A stretch of DNA of 64,000 nucleotides from an uncultured Clostridia bacterium. Its GTDB lineage: Bacteria; Bacillota; Clostridia; TANB77; CAG-508. The stretch's first letter is position 1, and each line of letters opens with the position of its first letter. Of the stretch, positions 56,626-64,000 are shown piece after piece. Below the pieces are notes generated by a model. The model did not search any database and was not told the DNA's origin. It saw nothing but the letters and a program-made list of their open reading frames with translations. Made by a program: the position numbers and the translations under genes. Where the stretch lies: contig CAPNDH010000001.1 in assembly GCA_948664205.1 (NCBI GenBank), positions 30,642-94,641 of the forward strand. The letters run 5' to 3'.

Positions 56626-58887
56626 TTATTTATTTTTCATTTTATTTAAAATATTGTTCATATCATTTGAAAAGTTACTTGCACCTGAATATTGGTTATA
56701 TTTTGAAGTGTTTGATAATAGTGGATATACCATATTACCTAATTTTTTCAAACTATTCATAAAATCTTTTGAGTAACCATTTGTAGTTATGTTACAATTT
56801 ATTAAGCCTTCTAAATATTTTGTATATGTTTGCATTTCAAATGGAACTACTGTATATTTTATATTTTCCCTATTAAATAATTCTGTCATAAATGACATTG
56901 ATGGGTCATTATAAAATGCCATTCCTGCTATTATTGTTTTTTCTGTAGCACTTCTTACTTTTACATATTTATTAATAACTACTCTTAGTTTGTTTTGGTC
57001 TAATACATTTTTTGCTTTTAAGTCTCTTAAATATGCTGTAAGTGGTTGTATTGTAAGTACATCCATACTTTGTACTAAGTATATTTCTTGACTTTTATTT
57101 ATATATCCTAATTCTGTTTTGAAGTCACAGTCTAATAATATTAATGAGTATTTTTGTACTAGTGTACTTAGTATTTTTTCATAATTTTCTATACCATTAT
57201 TTTCTCCTGGTAATGAAGTATATACGTCTAAATTTTTATTAACTTCTACTCCTTCTGCTATTCCTTCTAGTAATTTGCTTGTACAATTTATTGCTTTTGT
57301 TCTTAAAGTTTCTTCATTTTTAGTGTATATATAGTATGAATTTCTATTTTTAGTTAAATCTAGTATTGCTGTTTTTATTCCTTGGCTTGAAAGTATTTCT
57401 GCTATATTATTTATTAAGAAAGATGTTCCATTTTTTGATGTTCCTACAAATGCTACTATTTTCTTATCTGAAGTTAATAGTTTATCTAACTCAAAATCTT
57501 GTGAAGTTTCTATATTAGCTATATTATTTTCTTTTACTTCTTCGTAATCTGACATAAAACCATATTTTGGTTCTTCTATTGTTTCTTCTTCAAAATCTGA
57601 TAATAAGTCATTTTCAAATAATGTATTATTTTCTTGTGCTCTATTTGATTCATATGATGTATATGTTTCTGGTTCATCAAATCCTGGTAATAAAACTTCG
57701 TCTTCTTCAAAACCTGGCAATAATATTTCTTCCTCAAAACCTGGTAATATATCTTTTTGGGTATTTTCCCTTAAAGTATTTTTACTATATATTCCTCTTT
57801 TTGCTGGCACTTCATCTTCTTCTGGGCTTTCTATTTTTCTAGGTCTTCCTCTTTTTTTCTTAACCTGTTCTTGTACATTTACTTCTTCCATTTGAACTTT
57901 TCTAGGTCTTCCTCTTCCTTTTTTTACTGGCTCTACTTCTGGCATATTTAATTTAGTTTCTGCATTAGTTTTAGAAGTACCTTGTTTTGATACTTTTTTC
58001 ACATTACTTGTAGAAACTGCTGTTGGTATTACTACTGGTCTACTTAATTTATTAACTTTTGTATCACCTATTGATTCTATTTTTATTCCATTATCTACAA
58101 TTGCTTGATTTGTATTTCTTGGTTTACTTGTTTTTGGGTTTATTTGTGTTGAGCCATATGGTTGTTGTTTTCTTAGTTTTGCACTTTCACCTGCAAAAGT
58201 TGCTAATTGTTGATATTTAGGGCTATTTGCTTCTAATACTGCTTTAACTCCTAATGGTAAAAATTTTATAATTACTTTTAGTTGTTCATCTGTATATTGG
58301 CTTGCTATACTATTAAAACTTTCAACATATTTATCTTCATTTTTACCCAATCTTTTATAATGTGTTAATATATTTTGTATTTCTACTTCACTAACATCTT
58401 CTACTGCTTCTGCTTTATAGTCTACATCTCCTGAGTCTATTTTATAATATATTTTAGCTTCTTTTTTTGAACGTGGTTTGTTAATTAATTTGCATACTTC
58501 TTCTATGCTTCTATCTTGTCCAATTAAAGTGCTATAAACTCCAATTCCAAATAATTTGTTTAGAATTTGCTCTCCTTTAGTACGCCTATCTGTAGCTATT
58601 AATATTATTGGAATATCTTCTCCTAAATTTGTTACAGCTTCATCTGATATACTGTCTAATTTTTCAAATATGAAATTATCTATTGTTTCATAATTTTTGT
58701 TTGCAAATGGCTCTAAATCTTCACTTATTACTATTCTATCATAGCTTTTATCTTTTTGTAATTCTTTTAATATTGCATTAAAGTAATAAACGTTTTTGCC
58801 TAGTATAATTTCCTTATACATTGATTGATATTTCTTTTTTATTGTTTCGGAAATATTTTCATTACTTACAGCAAATAAAACTTTCAT
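56626..58887 (-). CDS. CpaE/MinD-like protein with AT-hook motifs
   Basis: 753 residues in three parts. 1-160: receiver-like fold (MKVLFAVSNENISE, DIPIILIATDRR). 160-470: disordered linker with two AT-hooks (KKGRGRPRK, KKKRGRPRK) and three LLPGFEE/LPGFDE repeats. 480-740: MinD/CpaE-type ATPase fold (KIVAFVGTSKNGTSFLINNI, SLILLDCDFKTELG). The P-loop ends GTS, not GKT, so the usual ATP lysine is missing. Possibly a localisation or septum-related protein. It lies 4 bases from the next gene. Confidence 0.75.
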   Translation of the reverse strand: MKVLFAVSNENISETIKKKYQSMYKEIILGKNVYYFNAILKELQKDKSYDRIVISEDLEPFANKNYETIDNFIFEKLDSISDEAVTNLGEDIPIILIATDRRTKGEQILNKLFGIGVYSTLIGQDRSIEEVCKLINKPRSKKEAKIYYKIDSGDVDYKAEAVEDVSEVEIQNILTHYKRLGKNEDKYVESFNSIASQYTDEQLKVIIKFLPLGVKAVLEANSPKYQQLATFAGESAKLRKQQPYGSTQINPKTSKPRNTNQAIVDNGIKIESIGDTKVNKLSRPVVIPTAVSTSNVKKVSKQGTSKTNAETKLNMPEVEPVKKGRGRPRKVQMEEVNVQEQVKKKRGRPRKIESPEEDEVPAKRGIYSKNTLRENTQKDILPGFEEEILLPGFEEDEVLLPGFDEPETYTSYESNRAQENNTLFENDLLSDFEEETIEEPKYGFMSDYEEVKENNIANIETSQDFELDKLLTSDKKIVAFVGTSKNGTSFLINNIAEILSSQGIKTAILDLTKNRNSYYIYTKNEETLRTKAINCTSKLLEGIAEGVEVNKNLDVYTSLPGENNGIENYEKILSTLVQKYSLILLDCDFKTELGYINKSQEIYLVQSMDVLTIQPLTAYLRDLKAKNVLDQNKLRVVINKYVKVRSATEKTIIAGMAFYNDPSMSFMTELFNRENIKYTVVPFEMQTYTKYLEGLINCNITTNGYSKDFMNSLKKLGNMVYPLLSNTSKYNQYSGASNFSNDMNNILNKMKNK

Positions 58888-58890
58888 TTG

Positions 58891-59310
58891 TTAACCCCTC
58901 CAACCTTTTACTACAATTGCGAATATTAGTGGCAATACTTGTGCTATTACAAATATTGTTATTACTGATATCATAATTGCAAAACCTTTATCTCTTGTGT
59001 CTAATTTTCTTATTCCTAATACATATTGATATATAGCGCTCAATGCTATTCCTAAAAAGCAAAATGGTATACTATATATTTGTATTCTATTTAATGCATA
59101 TGCTGTTAAACCATAACTGTCTGATCCGTATGCTTCTTTATAGTCTTCTAATGTTTTTTTCTCTTTATCTTTAAAATCTACTATTTTACTTACTGCTGTT
59201 TCGTTTTTATTTGTTTCTTTATTACTTATTTTTTCTCCATTATTTGCAAAAACCATTGTACTACAAGCAACAGTTATAAAAATAGCAATAATGGCTAATG
59301 TTTTCTTCAT
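58891..59310 (-). CDS. Secreted/membrane protein, unknown
   Basis: 139 residues. A signal peptide (MKKTLAIIAIFITVACSTMVFA) is followed by a charged stretch, then two membrane helices (about 80-98 and 110-135). Translationally close to the CpaE-like gene (gap 3 bases). Not recognised. Confidence 0.65.
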   Translation of the reverse strand: MKKTLAIIAIFITVACSTMVFANNGEKISNKETNKNETAVSKIVDFKDKEKKTLEDYKEAYGSDSYGLTAYALNRIQIYSIPFCFLGIALSAIYQYVLGIRKLDTRDKGFAIMISVITIFVIAQVLPLIFAIVVKGWRG

Positions 59311-59428
59311 TTACGGATAGCCCCTTTCTAAGTATTTTTCTTTATATAATATTACACATATAATAATATAATAAATTCTAGAAAATAGCAAGAAAAAATG
59401 GATATTTTTTCAAAAAATATCCATTTTT

Positions 59429-60132
59429 TTAATCTTCCATTTCTTTTGCTAATTTTCCTATTGCTTTTGTTTCTATTCTTGATACATAAGAACGTGAAAT
59501 TCCGGAGCATTTCTGCTATTTGATTTTGTGTTTTTGGTTTTCTTCCATCTAATCCAAAACGTAATTCTATTATTAATTTTTCTCTATCTTTTAAAACATC
59601 TTTTATTTTTTCATATAATTTTTTTATTTTTATTTTTAAGTCAACTTCATCTTCTATATTTCTATCATTATTCTCTAAAACATCTTGAAGTGTTATTGTA
59701 TTATCATCTTTGTCTTTTCCTATTGGGTCTTCTAATGATACCTCTGCATTTGTTTTTTTACTACTTCTAAAATACATTAATACTTCATTTTCTATACAAC
59801 GTGATACATATGTTGATAGCTTTACATTCTTGTCTAATTTAAAACTATTTATTCCTTTTATTAGACCAATAGTTCCTATTGATATTAAGTCATCCTGTTC
59901 TACGTTAGTATTTGCATATTTTTTACAAACATGTGCTACTAACCTTAAGTTTTTTTCTATTAGTATATTTCGTGCTTCTTCATCCCCCTCACCGCATTTT
60001 TTCTAAATACATTTTCTCTTCTTCTGCAGATAATGGCTCTGGGAATAAATTGTTACTAGAAATATAGCCTACAACAAATACCGCTGAGCTTAAAAAAGCT
60101 AAAAAGCCTGATATAGAAAGAGTTAGCATCAT
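59429..60132 (-). CDS. sigK: Sporulation sigma factor pro-sigma-K with two CGG +1 sites
   Basis: Starts at ATG 60132 (GGAGGT 6 bases upstream) with a hydrophobic pro-sequence (LTLSISGFLAFLSSAVFVV) then LFPEPLSAEEEKMYLEKM. Zero frame stops right after CGG (59992-59994, then TGA). Dropping the C gives GEGDEEARNILIEKNLRLVA and all of region 2 and 3. At CGG 59502-59504 a second +1 shift gives GISRSYVSRIETKAIGKL, the region 4.2 helix, ending at TAA 59429. The span is 3n+2 bases and the protein 233 residues, normal for SigK. Without the shifts no functional sigma factor would be made. SpoIVB, which triggers its maturation, is also encoded here. Confidence 0.9.
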
Positions 60133-60213
60133 ATATGTACCTCCAAATTTTCTTCATACCAAATTATATGCTAGAAATTTTCTATTGTGCCTATCCTATC
60201 TGGTATTTTTTTG

Positions 60214-60242
60214 TTGACTTATGTGAAGTTTTATGATAATAT
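60214..60242 (+). promoter_or_regulatory. Promoter of the 102-residue gene
   Basis: TTGACT (60214-60219), 17-base spacer, TAATAT (60237-60242), followed by AAGGAGG and ATG at 60297. Confidence 0.7.
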
Positions 60243-60296
60243 AATGGCGTAATAGAAACTATAAACCAAATCTTAATAATTTAAGGAGGTAATATT

Positions 60297-60605
60297 ATGT
60301 GGGAGTATTTTGAAAAAAATATTTGTAGTGATAATATTGTAGCTCAATTTACTAATAAACAGGGTTTCCCAATTTTATATGTTTATGAGTCTAGAACTCA
60401 TTATATTACAGAGCCTTGTGCTCATTATGGTTATGATTTTATTAAACCTATAGCAATTAGTTATAGTTCAACACATGATGAAGAAGCTGAAAAAAAACTT
60501 TCATCAGATCACGATGTATTAGTTAATCGTCTTAAGGTCGCATGTAAACTTATTGAAGAAAACTATAATGAACAGATATCTCACATACGTTCAATGATAG
60601 GATAA
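60297..60605 (+). CDS. Hypothetical 102-residue protein
   Basis: Preceded by AAGGAGG and its own promoter, with a terminator after. 102 residues, no membrane helix, Tyr- and His-rich centre (YESRTHYITEPCAHYGYDF), helical C-terminus. Not recognised. Stands between sigK and nagZ on the opposite strand. Confidence 0.65.
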   Translation: MWEYFEKNICSDNIVAQFTNKQGFPILYVYESRTHYITEPCAHYGYDFIKPIAISYSSTHDEEAEKKLSSDHDVLVNRLKVACKLIEENYNEQISHIRSMIG

Positions 60606-60618
60606 TATCTATGTAATT

Positions 60619-60657
60619 AAAAAGAAAGCTTTGGATGCATTCAAAGTTTTCTTTTTT
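60619..60657. terminator. Terminator between the hypothetical gene and nagZ
   Basis: AAAGAAAGCTTTG and CAAAGTTTTCTTTTTT pair around a short loop, next to both converging gene ends. Confidence 0.7.
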
Positions 60658-60659
60658 AA

Positions 60660-61739
60660 TTACATTTTACTATTCAATTCCTTTATTTTCTTATTAATAT
60701 TGTCTATTTCAAACCCTGTTACTTCATTATCATTAACATTATATTTTTTCTTTACTGCTATAATTTCTTCTACACTTTCATTTATTCTATTTATATCAAT
60801 TTTTCCTTTTTCAACTTTTTTAGAGCTACTTTTTATTATTTTTTCTATATTTTTATATTTTGTTCCTATCATAATCATATTATTTCCAGAATTAATTGCA
60901 AGTGTTACTGCTCTTTTTAATGAATATCTTAATCTAACTGCTAACATTTTTAGATCATCTGTAATTATTAACCCTTTAAATTTCAACTTTTCTACTATAT
61001 ATTCTTGAATCATCTTTTTGGATAATGATGCTGGATATTTTCCATCTATATCTTTTGCTAAAATATGGCCAACCATTATAGCTTCTGCACCATTTTGTAT
61101 AGCATTTTTAAATGGCTCCATATCTTCACTTTCTAATTTTTCTTTACTTTTTTTAATAACTGGTAGCATCATATGTGAGTCTTGCTTTGCTGCACCATGG
61201 CCTGGAAAATGTTTTATTACTGGAATTACTCCTCCTTTCGATAATTCTTTCATAAATTCTATACCATATTTAGAAACATCTTCTTTATTTTCGCCATAAC
61301 ATCTATCTCCTATTGCATGCCCTTCTTTGAAATTCTTTATGTCTAATACTGGTGCATAATTCATAGTTATACCTGTTTTTGTTAGCATTTCTGAAACTAT
61401 TTTTGCACTTTCTTTTACTGTTTCTATATTGCCTGTACTTGATAATTTGCTTGCACTTTTTATATTTAAAATTTCAGAAGGCATTCTATTCACTCTTCCG
61501 CCTTCTTGGTCTATGCTAATAAAAAGCGGTATTTCATTTTCTGTATTTATTTCTTTTAGTTTGTTTATAAGCTTTAACATTTCTTGATAATTGTCGTAGT
61601 TTTTTCTATATAATATAATTCCACCTATATTATATTTTTGTATAATATTTATTGTTTCTTCAGTAATTTGTTTTTCTTGTAATTCAATTATTAACATTTG
61701 TCCTATCTTTTGTTCAATTGTTAAATTTTCTACTTTCAT
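60660..61739 (-). CDS. nagZ: Beta-N-acetylhexosaminidase (GH3, NagZ type)
   Basis: 359 residues. GH3 catalytic-domain marks: SIDQEGGRVNRMP, then VIKHFPGHGAAKQDSHM (the NagZ His-Asp loop) and LIITDDLKM with the nucleophile Asp. No signal peptide, so it works in the cytoplasm on recycled muropeptides. Single gene. Confidence 0.92.
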   Translation of the reverse strand: MKVENLTIEQKIGQMLIIELQEKQITEETINIIQKYNIGGIILYRKNYDNYQEMLKLINKLKEINTENEIPLFISIDQEGGRVNRMPSEILNIKSASKLSSTGNIETVKESAKIVSEMLTKTGITMNYAPVLDIKNFKEGHAIGDRCYGENKEDVSKYGIEFMKELSKGGVIPVIKHFPGHGAAKQDSHMMLPVIKKSKEKLESEDMEPFKNAIQNGAEAIMVGHILAKDIDGKYPASLSKKMIQEYIVEKLKFKGLIITDDLKMLAVRLRYSLKRAVTLAINSGNNMIMIGTKYKNIEKIIKSSSKKVEKGKIDINRINESVEEIIAVKKKYNVNDNEVTGFEIDNINKKIKELNSKM

Positions 61740-61846
61740 TTTTTTCCTCTAACTTTTTTATATTCTTGTTTTTTATTTTATTCTATCACAACAAATTTTT
61801 TCATACAATATTTATAGTAAAAATTTAAACTTTTAATGGAGGTACT

Positions 61847-62635
61847 ATGAAATTTGTTATAGATGTATTAAAAGGTATTGGTTTGGGTGCAGGTTGTATA
61901 CTTCCTGGCATAAGTAGTGGTGTTTTGTGTGTAGTATTTGGAATTTATGATAAACTTGTTAACAGTATTATTAATATTTTTAAAGATTTTAAGAAAAACT
62001 TTCTTTTTCTATTTCCTATATTTATTGGAATTGGTGTTGGTGTACTTTTATTTGGAAATATTTTAAGATATCTTTTTTCTAGTTATGAAAATATTATCAA
62101 ATGTATTTTTGCTGGTTTAATTTTAGGTTCTATACCAACATTAATAAAAAACGAATGTAAAGAATATCATTTTAAGCTTCATTATTTAATTTATAGTATT
62201 ATTACTTTGCTTTTTTCTATATTATTAATATACATAGAATACACTTTTAATACTTTCTCTTCTTTTAATATTAATTTTTTATATTTATTTATAAGCGGTT
62301 TTCTAATGTCTATAGGTGTTGTATTCCCCGGAGTAAGTAGCACAGTTATACTTATGTGCCTTGGTGTTTATCCTTTATATTTAGAAGCTGTATCCTTATT
62401 AAATTTTAGTGTTTTATTACCTATGGGATTAGGTTTGTTTTTGGGATGTATAATTTTCTTAAATATTATAAATTTCTTTATGAATAAATTTTCTTCTCAA
62501 ACTATGTATTCTATAATAGGGTTTGTTATTGGTTCTATATTTATTTTATTAACTAATAATTTTTCTTTTTTAAATATATTATTCTTATTTTTAGGTTTCG
62601 TTCTAAGTTTATTTTTAAGTAAAATTGGTAAATAA
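61847..62635 (+). CDS. DUF368 polyprenyl-phosphate transporter (PopT type)
   Basis: 262 residues with about seven membrane spans and GGAGGTACT before ATG. The two DUF368 signatures are visible: PGISSGVLCVVFGIYDKLV near the start and VVFPGVSSTVILMCLGVYP in the middle, an internal repeat of the fold. DUF368 proteins flip undecaprenyl phosphate back across the membrane, supporting peptidoglycan and the surface glycan made by the operon at 1-15 kb. Confidence 0.92.
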   Translation: MKFVIDVLKGIGLGAGCILPGISSGVLCVVFGIYDKLVNSIINIFKDFKKNFLFLFPIFIGIGVGVLLFGNILRYLFSSYENIIKCIFAGLILGSIPTLIKNECKEYHFKLHYLIYSIITLLFSILLIYIEYTFNTFSSFNINFLYLFISGFLMSIGVVFPGVSSTVILMCLGVYPLYLEAVSLLNFSVLLPMGLGLFLGCIIFLNIINFFMNKFSSQTMYSIIGFVIGSIFILLTNNFSFLNILFLFLGFVLSLFLSKIGK

Positions 62636-62664
62636 TAGTGTTATATATTTATTAAACAAAAAAT

Positions 62665-62702
62665 AGAGAATATTCTACCTTTATAATAGTAAAATATTCT
62701 CT
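62665..62702. terminator. Terminator after the DUF368 gene
   Basis: AGAGAATATT and AATATTCTCT pair around an 18-base A/T-rich loop, followed by a T-run. Confidence 0.7.
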
Positions 62703-62811
62703 GTTTTTATAAATTATAATATTATTTATATTATCTTTCATCATCTCTTTGGCTTTTTTCATTTTCTAATTTACTTTTATTATTACCAAATTTTACTCCT
62801 TCAGGATCATT

Positions 62812-63081
62812 TTATTCTTTATAAAACATTATATAATGAGCTGTAGCTTGTGGATTTATATCATAATAATATCTACAAAGTTTTCTAAATGTTAAAAGTG
62901 TTTCGTCATTCTCATAGAAAGACAATATATCAAGCATTTCATCTAATTTTCTCTCAATATACATTTCATTTTTTATTCTATTGTTTATAATTCCATCTAT
63001 TTCCATTTTTACAACTTGATATTGTTGTTCTTGTAACTTTATAAGTTCTCTACACATTTCAAATATTTTTTCTTCTTCCAT
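62812..63081 (-). CDS. Hypothetical protein, possible readthrough extension
   Basis: 89 residues, acidic and helical (MEEEKIFEMCRELIKLQEQQ), not recognised. TAA at 62812-62814 is followed in the same frame by 26 further sense codons (NDPEGVKFGNNKSKLENEKS) to TAA at 62731, which look like a natural soluble tail. A nonsense mutation is the simplest explanation. Upstream ATG 63081 has a weak ribosome site. Confidence 0.5.
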   Translation of the reverse strand: MEEEKIFEMCRELIKLQEQQYQVVKMEIDGIINNRIKNEMYIERKLDEMLDILSFYENDETLLTFRKLCRYYYDINPQATAHYIMFYKE

Positions 63082-63096
63082 TGCATTCTCCTAATC

Positions 63097-63471
63097 TTAT
63101 TTAATTATATATCCTAATTCACTATGAATTTCTTTATGGCAGTTTGAACAAACTAAAATACATTTTTGTGCTTCCAATTTATACTCTTTCCATGACATAG
63201 TATTTCCTGAACCTAATTTGAACTCTTTCTCACTTGGATTTTTATGATGAAACTCTAAGGCATCTATACATTTATTATATCCACATATACTACATTTTCC
63301 ACCTAATAGCTTTATTGCTTGCAATTTCATACTTCTTCTTAATATAGTTTTTTGATGCTTCCTTGTTTCGTTATCTAATCTTGTAGAATCACCACTACAT
63401 TTATAGCAGTATATTCTACTTAAAGATTTTGTATCAAATTTTTTGTTACAGATTTCACATATCTTTATCAT
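63097..63471 (-). CDS. HNH endonuclease
   Basis: 124 residues from ATG 63471 with AAGGATG upstream. Two Cys pairs (CEICNKKF, CYKC) form a zinc site, then the HNH core CSICGYNKC ... LEFHHKNP ... CSNCHKEIH. Phage-type or homing HNH nucleases look like this. It lies 140 bases from a tRNA gene with a group I intron, on the same strand, though outside the intron. Confidence 0.8.
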   Translation of the reverse strand: MIKICEICNKKFDTKSLSRIYCYKCSGDSTRLDNETRKHQKTILRRSMKLQAIKLLGGKCSICGYNKCIDALEFHHKNPSEKEFKLGSGNTMSWKEYKLEAQKCILVCSNCHKEIHSELGYIIK

Positions 63472-63544
63472 TTTTTCACATCCTTGTATTGATATATTAT
63501 AACTTATATCAAACAAGAAAAAAAGCGAACAAGCAAAAAAATTA

Positions 63545-63577
63545 CATTATTCACCATTCACTATTCATTATTCACTA
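63545..63577. repeat. TATTCAC heptad array
   Basis: ATTATTCAC, CATTCAC, TATTCAT, TATTCAC in tandem between the HNH gene and the tRNA terminator. Same family as arrays at 36237, 38288 and 40283. Confidence 0.6.
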
Positions 63578-63606
63578 AAAAACCTTCACGAATGTGAAGG
63601 TTTTTT
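63577..63606 (-). terminator. Terminator of the rRNA-tRNA transcript
   Basis: AAAAAACCTTCAC and GTGAAGGTTTTTT, a perfect 13-bp stem with a 4-base loop, just past the tRNA. Confidence 0.85.
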
Positions 63607-63610
63607 CTAA

Positions 63611-63940
63611 TGGCTCCCCTTGTTGGACTCGAACCAACGACCTATCGGTTACTGCACCACATTAACTTTCGTTAACATTATGATTTTTTATCATAATTTG
63701 TAGTCTGGACTTTCTCTTTACCATATCTTGTTTGACTTAGGTAGGTGGTGTAAAGTCTCTACACATAGCTTTCGCCTTGCTCGGTATTGTCGTGTAATTA
63801 GTATTACTTACGAGTTTCACCGACTTAGCCACCTTTTTCATCTATAAGTTTCCTTATAGAGCTGCTAACATTTTAATCTCGAGAGTAAATCTTTCGATTT
63901 GCTTTACAGCCGAGCGCTCTACCAACTGAGCTAAAAGGGA
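63611..63940 (-). tRNA. tRNA-Asn (GUU) interrupted by an intron
   Basis: Exon 1 (63906-63940, 35 bases) ends CGGCTGT; exon 2 (63611-63651, 41 bases) begins TAACCG and includes CCA. Joined they give a 76-base tRNA with acceptor TCCCTTT/AAGGGGA, T-arm GTTGGTTCGAGTCCAAC and anticodon loop CTGTTAA, i.e. anticodon GUU. Exon 2 carries an encoded CCA end. It follows the 5S rRNA in the same operon. Confidence 0.93.
63652..63905 (-). ncRNA. Group I intron in tRNA-Asn anticodon loop
   Basis: 254 bases between U35 and U36 of the anticodon loop. The 5' exon ends GCUGU and the internal guide GCAGC (63861-63865) pairs with it, leaving the expected U-G wobble at the splice site. The intron ends in G. Core elements resembling P7/S are seen: TAGAGACTTTACACC and AAGATATGGTAAAG...AAAGTCC. 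It has no open reading frame for a homing nuclease. Self-splicing is expected. Confidence 0.85.
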
Positions 63941-63949
63941 ATATATAAA

Positions 63950-64000
63950 CCTGGCGACAACCTATTTTCTCAGCAGGGTAACCCACAAATATCGTCGGCA
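63950..64000 (-). rRNA. rrf: 5S rRNA (3' end, partial)
   Basis: Minus strand TGCCGACGATATTTGTGGGT ... GTCGCCAGG matches the 3' third of bacterial 5S rRNA (the conserved GCCGA and the final GCCAGG). The rest lies beyond the window. It is followed by the tRNA-Asn gene. Confidence 0.88.

Noticed and set aside
63097..63471. HNH nuclease as the homing enzyme of the tRNA intron
   Set aside because: It lies outside the intron beyond a terminator and has its own ribosome site; the link is only proximity.
63906..63940. Reading the unspliced anticodon loop as GTA (tRNA-Tyr)
   Set aside because: The variable loop is short (class I), and exon joining after CTGT with TAACC gives a proper tRNA-Asn; Tyr tRNAs in bacteria have a long variable arm.

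Overview
The window is very AT-rich DNA from an anaerobic, endospore-forming member of the Clostridia, probably an uncultured gut-type lineage. Spore formation is shown by a SpoIVB peptidase gene and a pro-sigma-K gene. Bacillota housekeeping families support the placement: IreB-RuvX-DUF1292 cluster, CdaA, MrnC, RbgA, TypA, glycyl-tRNA synthetase under a T-box, SD sequences of the AGGAGG type. Nearly all genes lie on the minus strand. The minus-strand end of the window (63.6-64 kb) holds the 3' end of a 5S rRNA followed by a tRNA-Asn interrupted by a group I intron.

Layout. 1-15 kb: a polysaccharide operon read leftward from a promoter at 15.1 kb, with an ABC exporter (permease, ATPase with Wzt-like tail), two SAM methyltransferases, several two-domain family 2 glycosyltransferases, a WecE-type sugar aminotransferase, an ATP-grasp enzyme, an SDR epimerase and a membrane-anchored glycosyltransferase cut by the window edge. 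15-18.6 kb: a YfhO membrane protein and an acyltransferase broken by an in-frame stop. 18.8-32 kb: HNH-ParB protein, deoB, a large unknown coiled-coil protein, addA, aldose epimerase, an ankyrin island, glyS. 33-44 kb: a pilin-like protein with a divergent XRE regulator, murC, spoIVB, trmR, typA, an S1-domain protein, and an unknown pair (beta-helix-like protein plus HerA/VirB4-like ATPase). 44-55.5 kb: AraC regulator, truA, cdaA, mrnC, rbgA, remnants of RhuM/DinD genes, small metabolic genes, ruvX and ireB. 55-64 kb: degenerate GGDEF protein, a CpaE-like protein with AT-hooks, sigK, nagZ, a DUF368 lipid-carrier transporter, HNH nuclease, tRNA and 5S.

The main unusual signal is translational. 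Four genes of recognisable families (sigK, addA, truA and an operon methyltransferase) look frameshifted, and every break, six in all, falls exactly on a zero-frame CGG codon. In each case skipping the C (reading C-GGN as one glycine) restores the full-length protein, with Gly at the conserved family position in truA and sigK. I found no CGG read as arginine in any other gene of a recognised core family here. Five in-frame CGGs do occur, all in accessory or unknown genes. This suggests genome-wide +1 frameshifting (or four-base decoding) at an unassigned CGG codon. The rival explanation is a systematic one-base assembly error, which read-level data would settle.

The second signal is repeats. 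Intergenic regions carry composite elements made of heptanucleotide arrays plus GC-richer palindromes, and several of these have inserted in frame inside addA, as palindromic elements do in Rickettsia genes.
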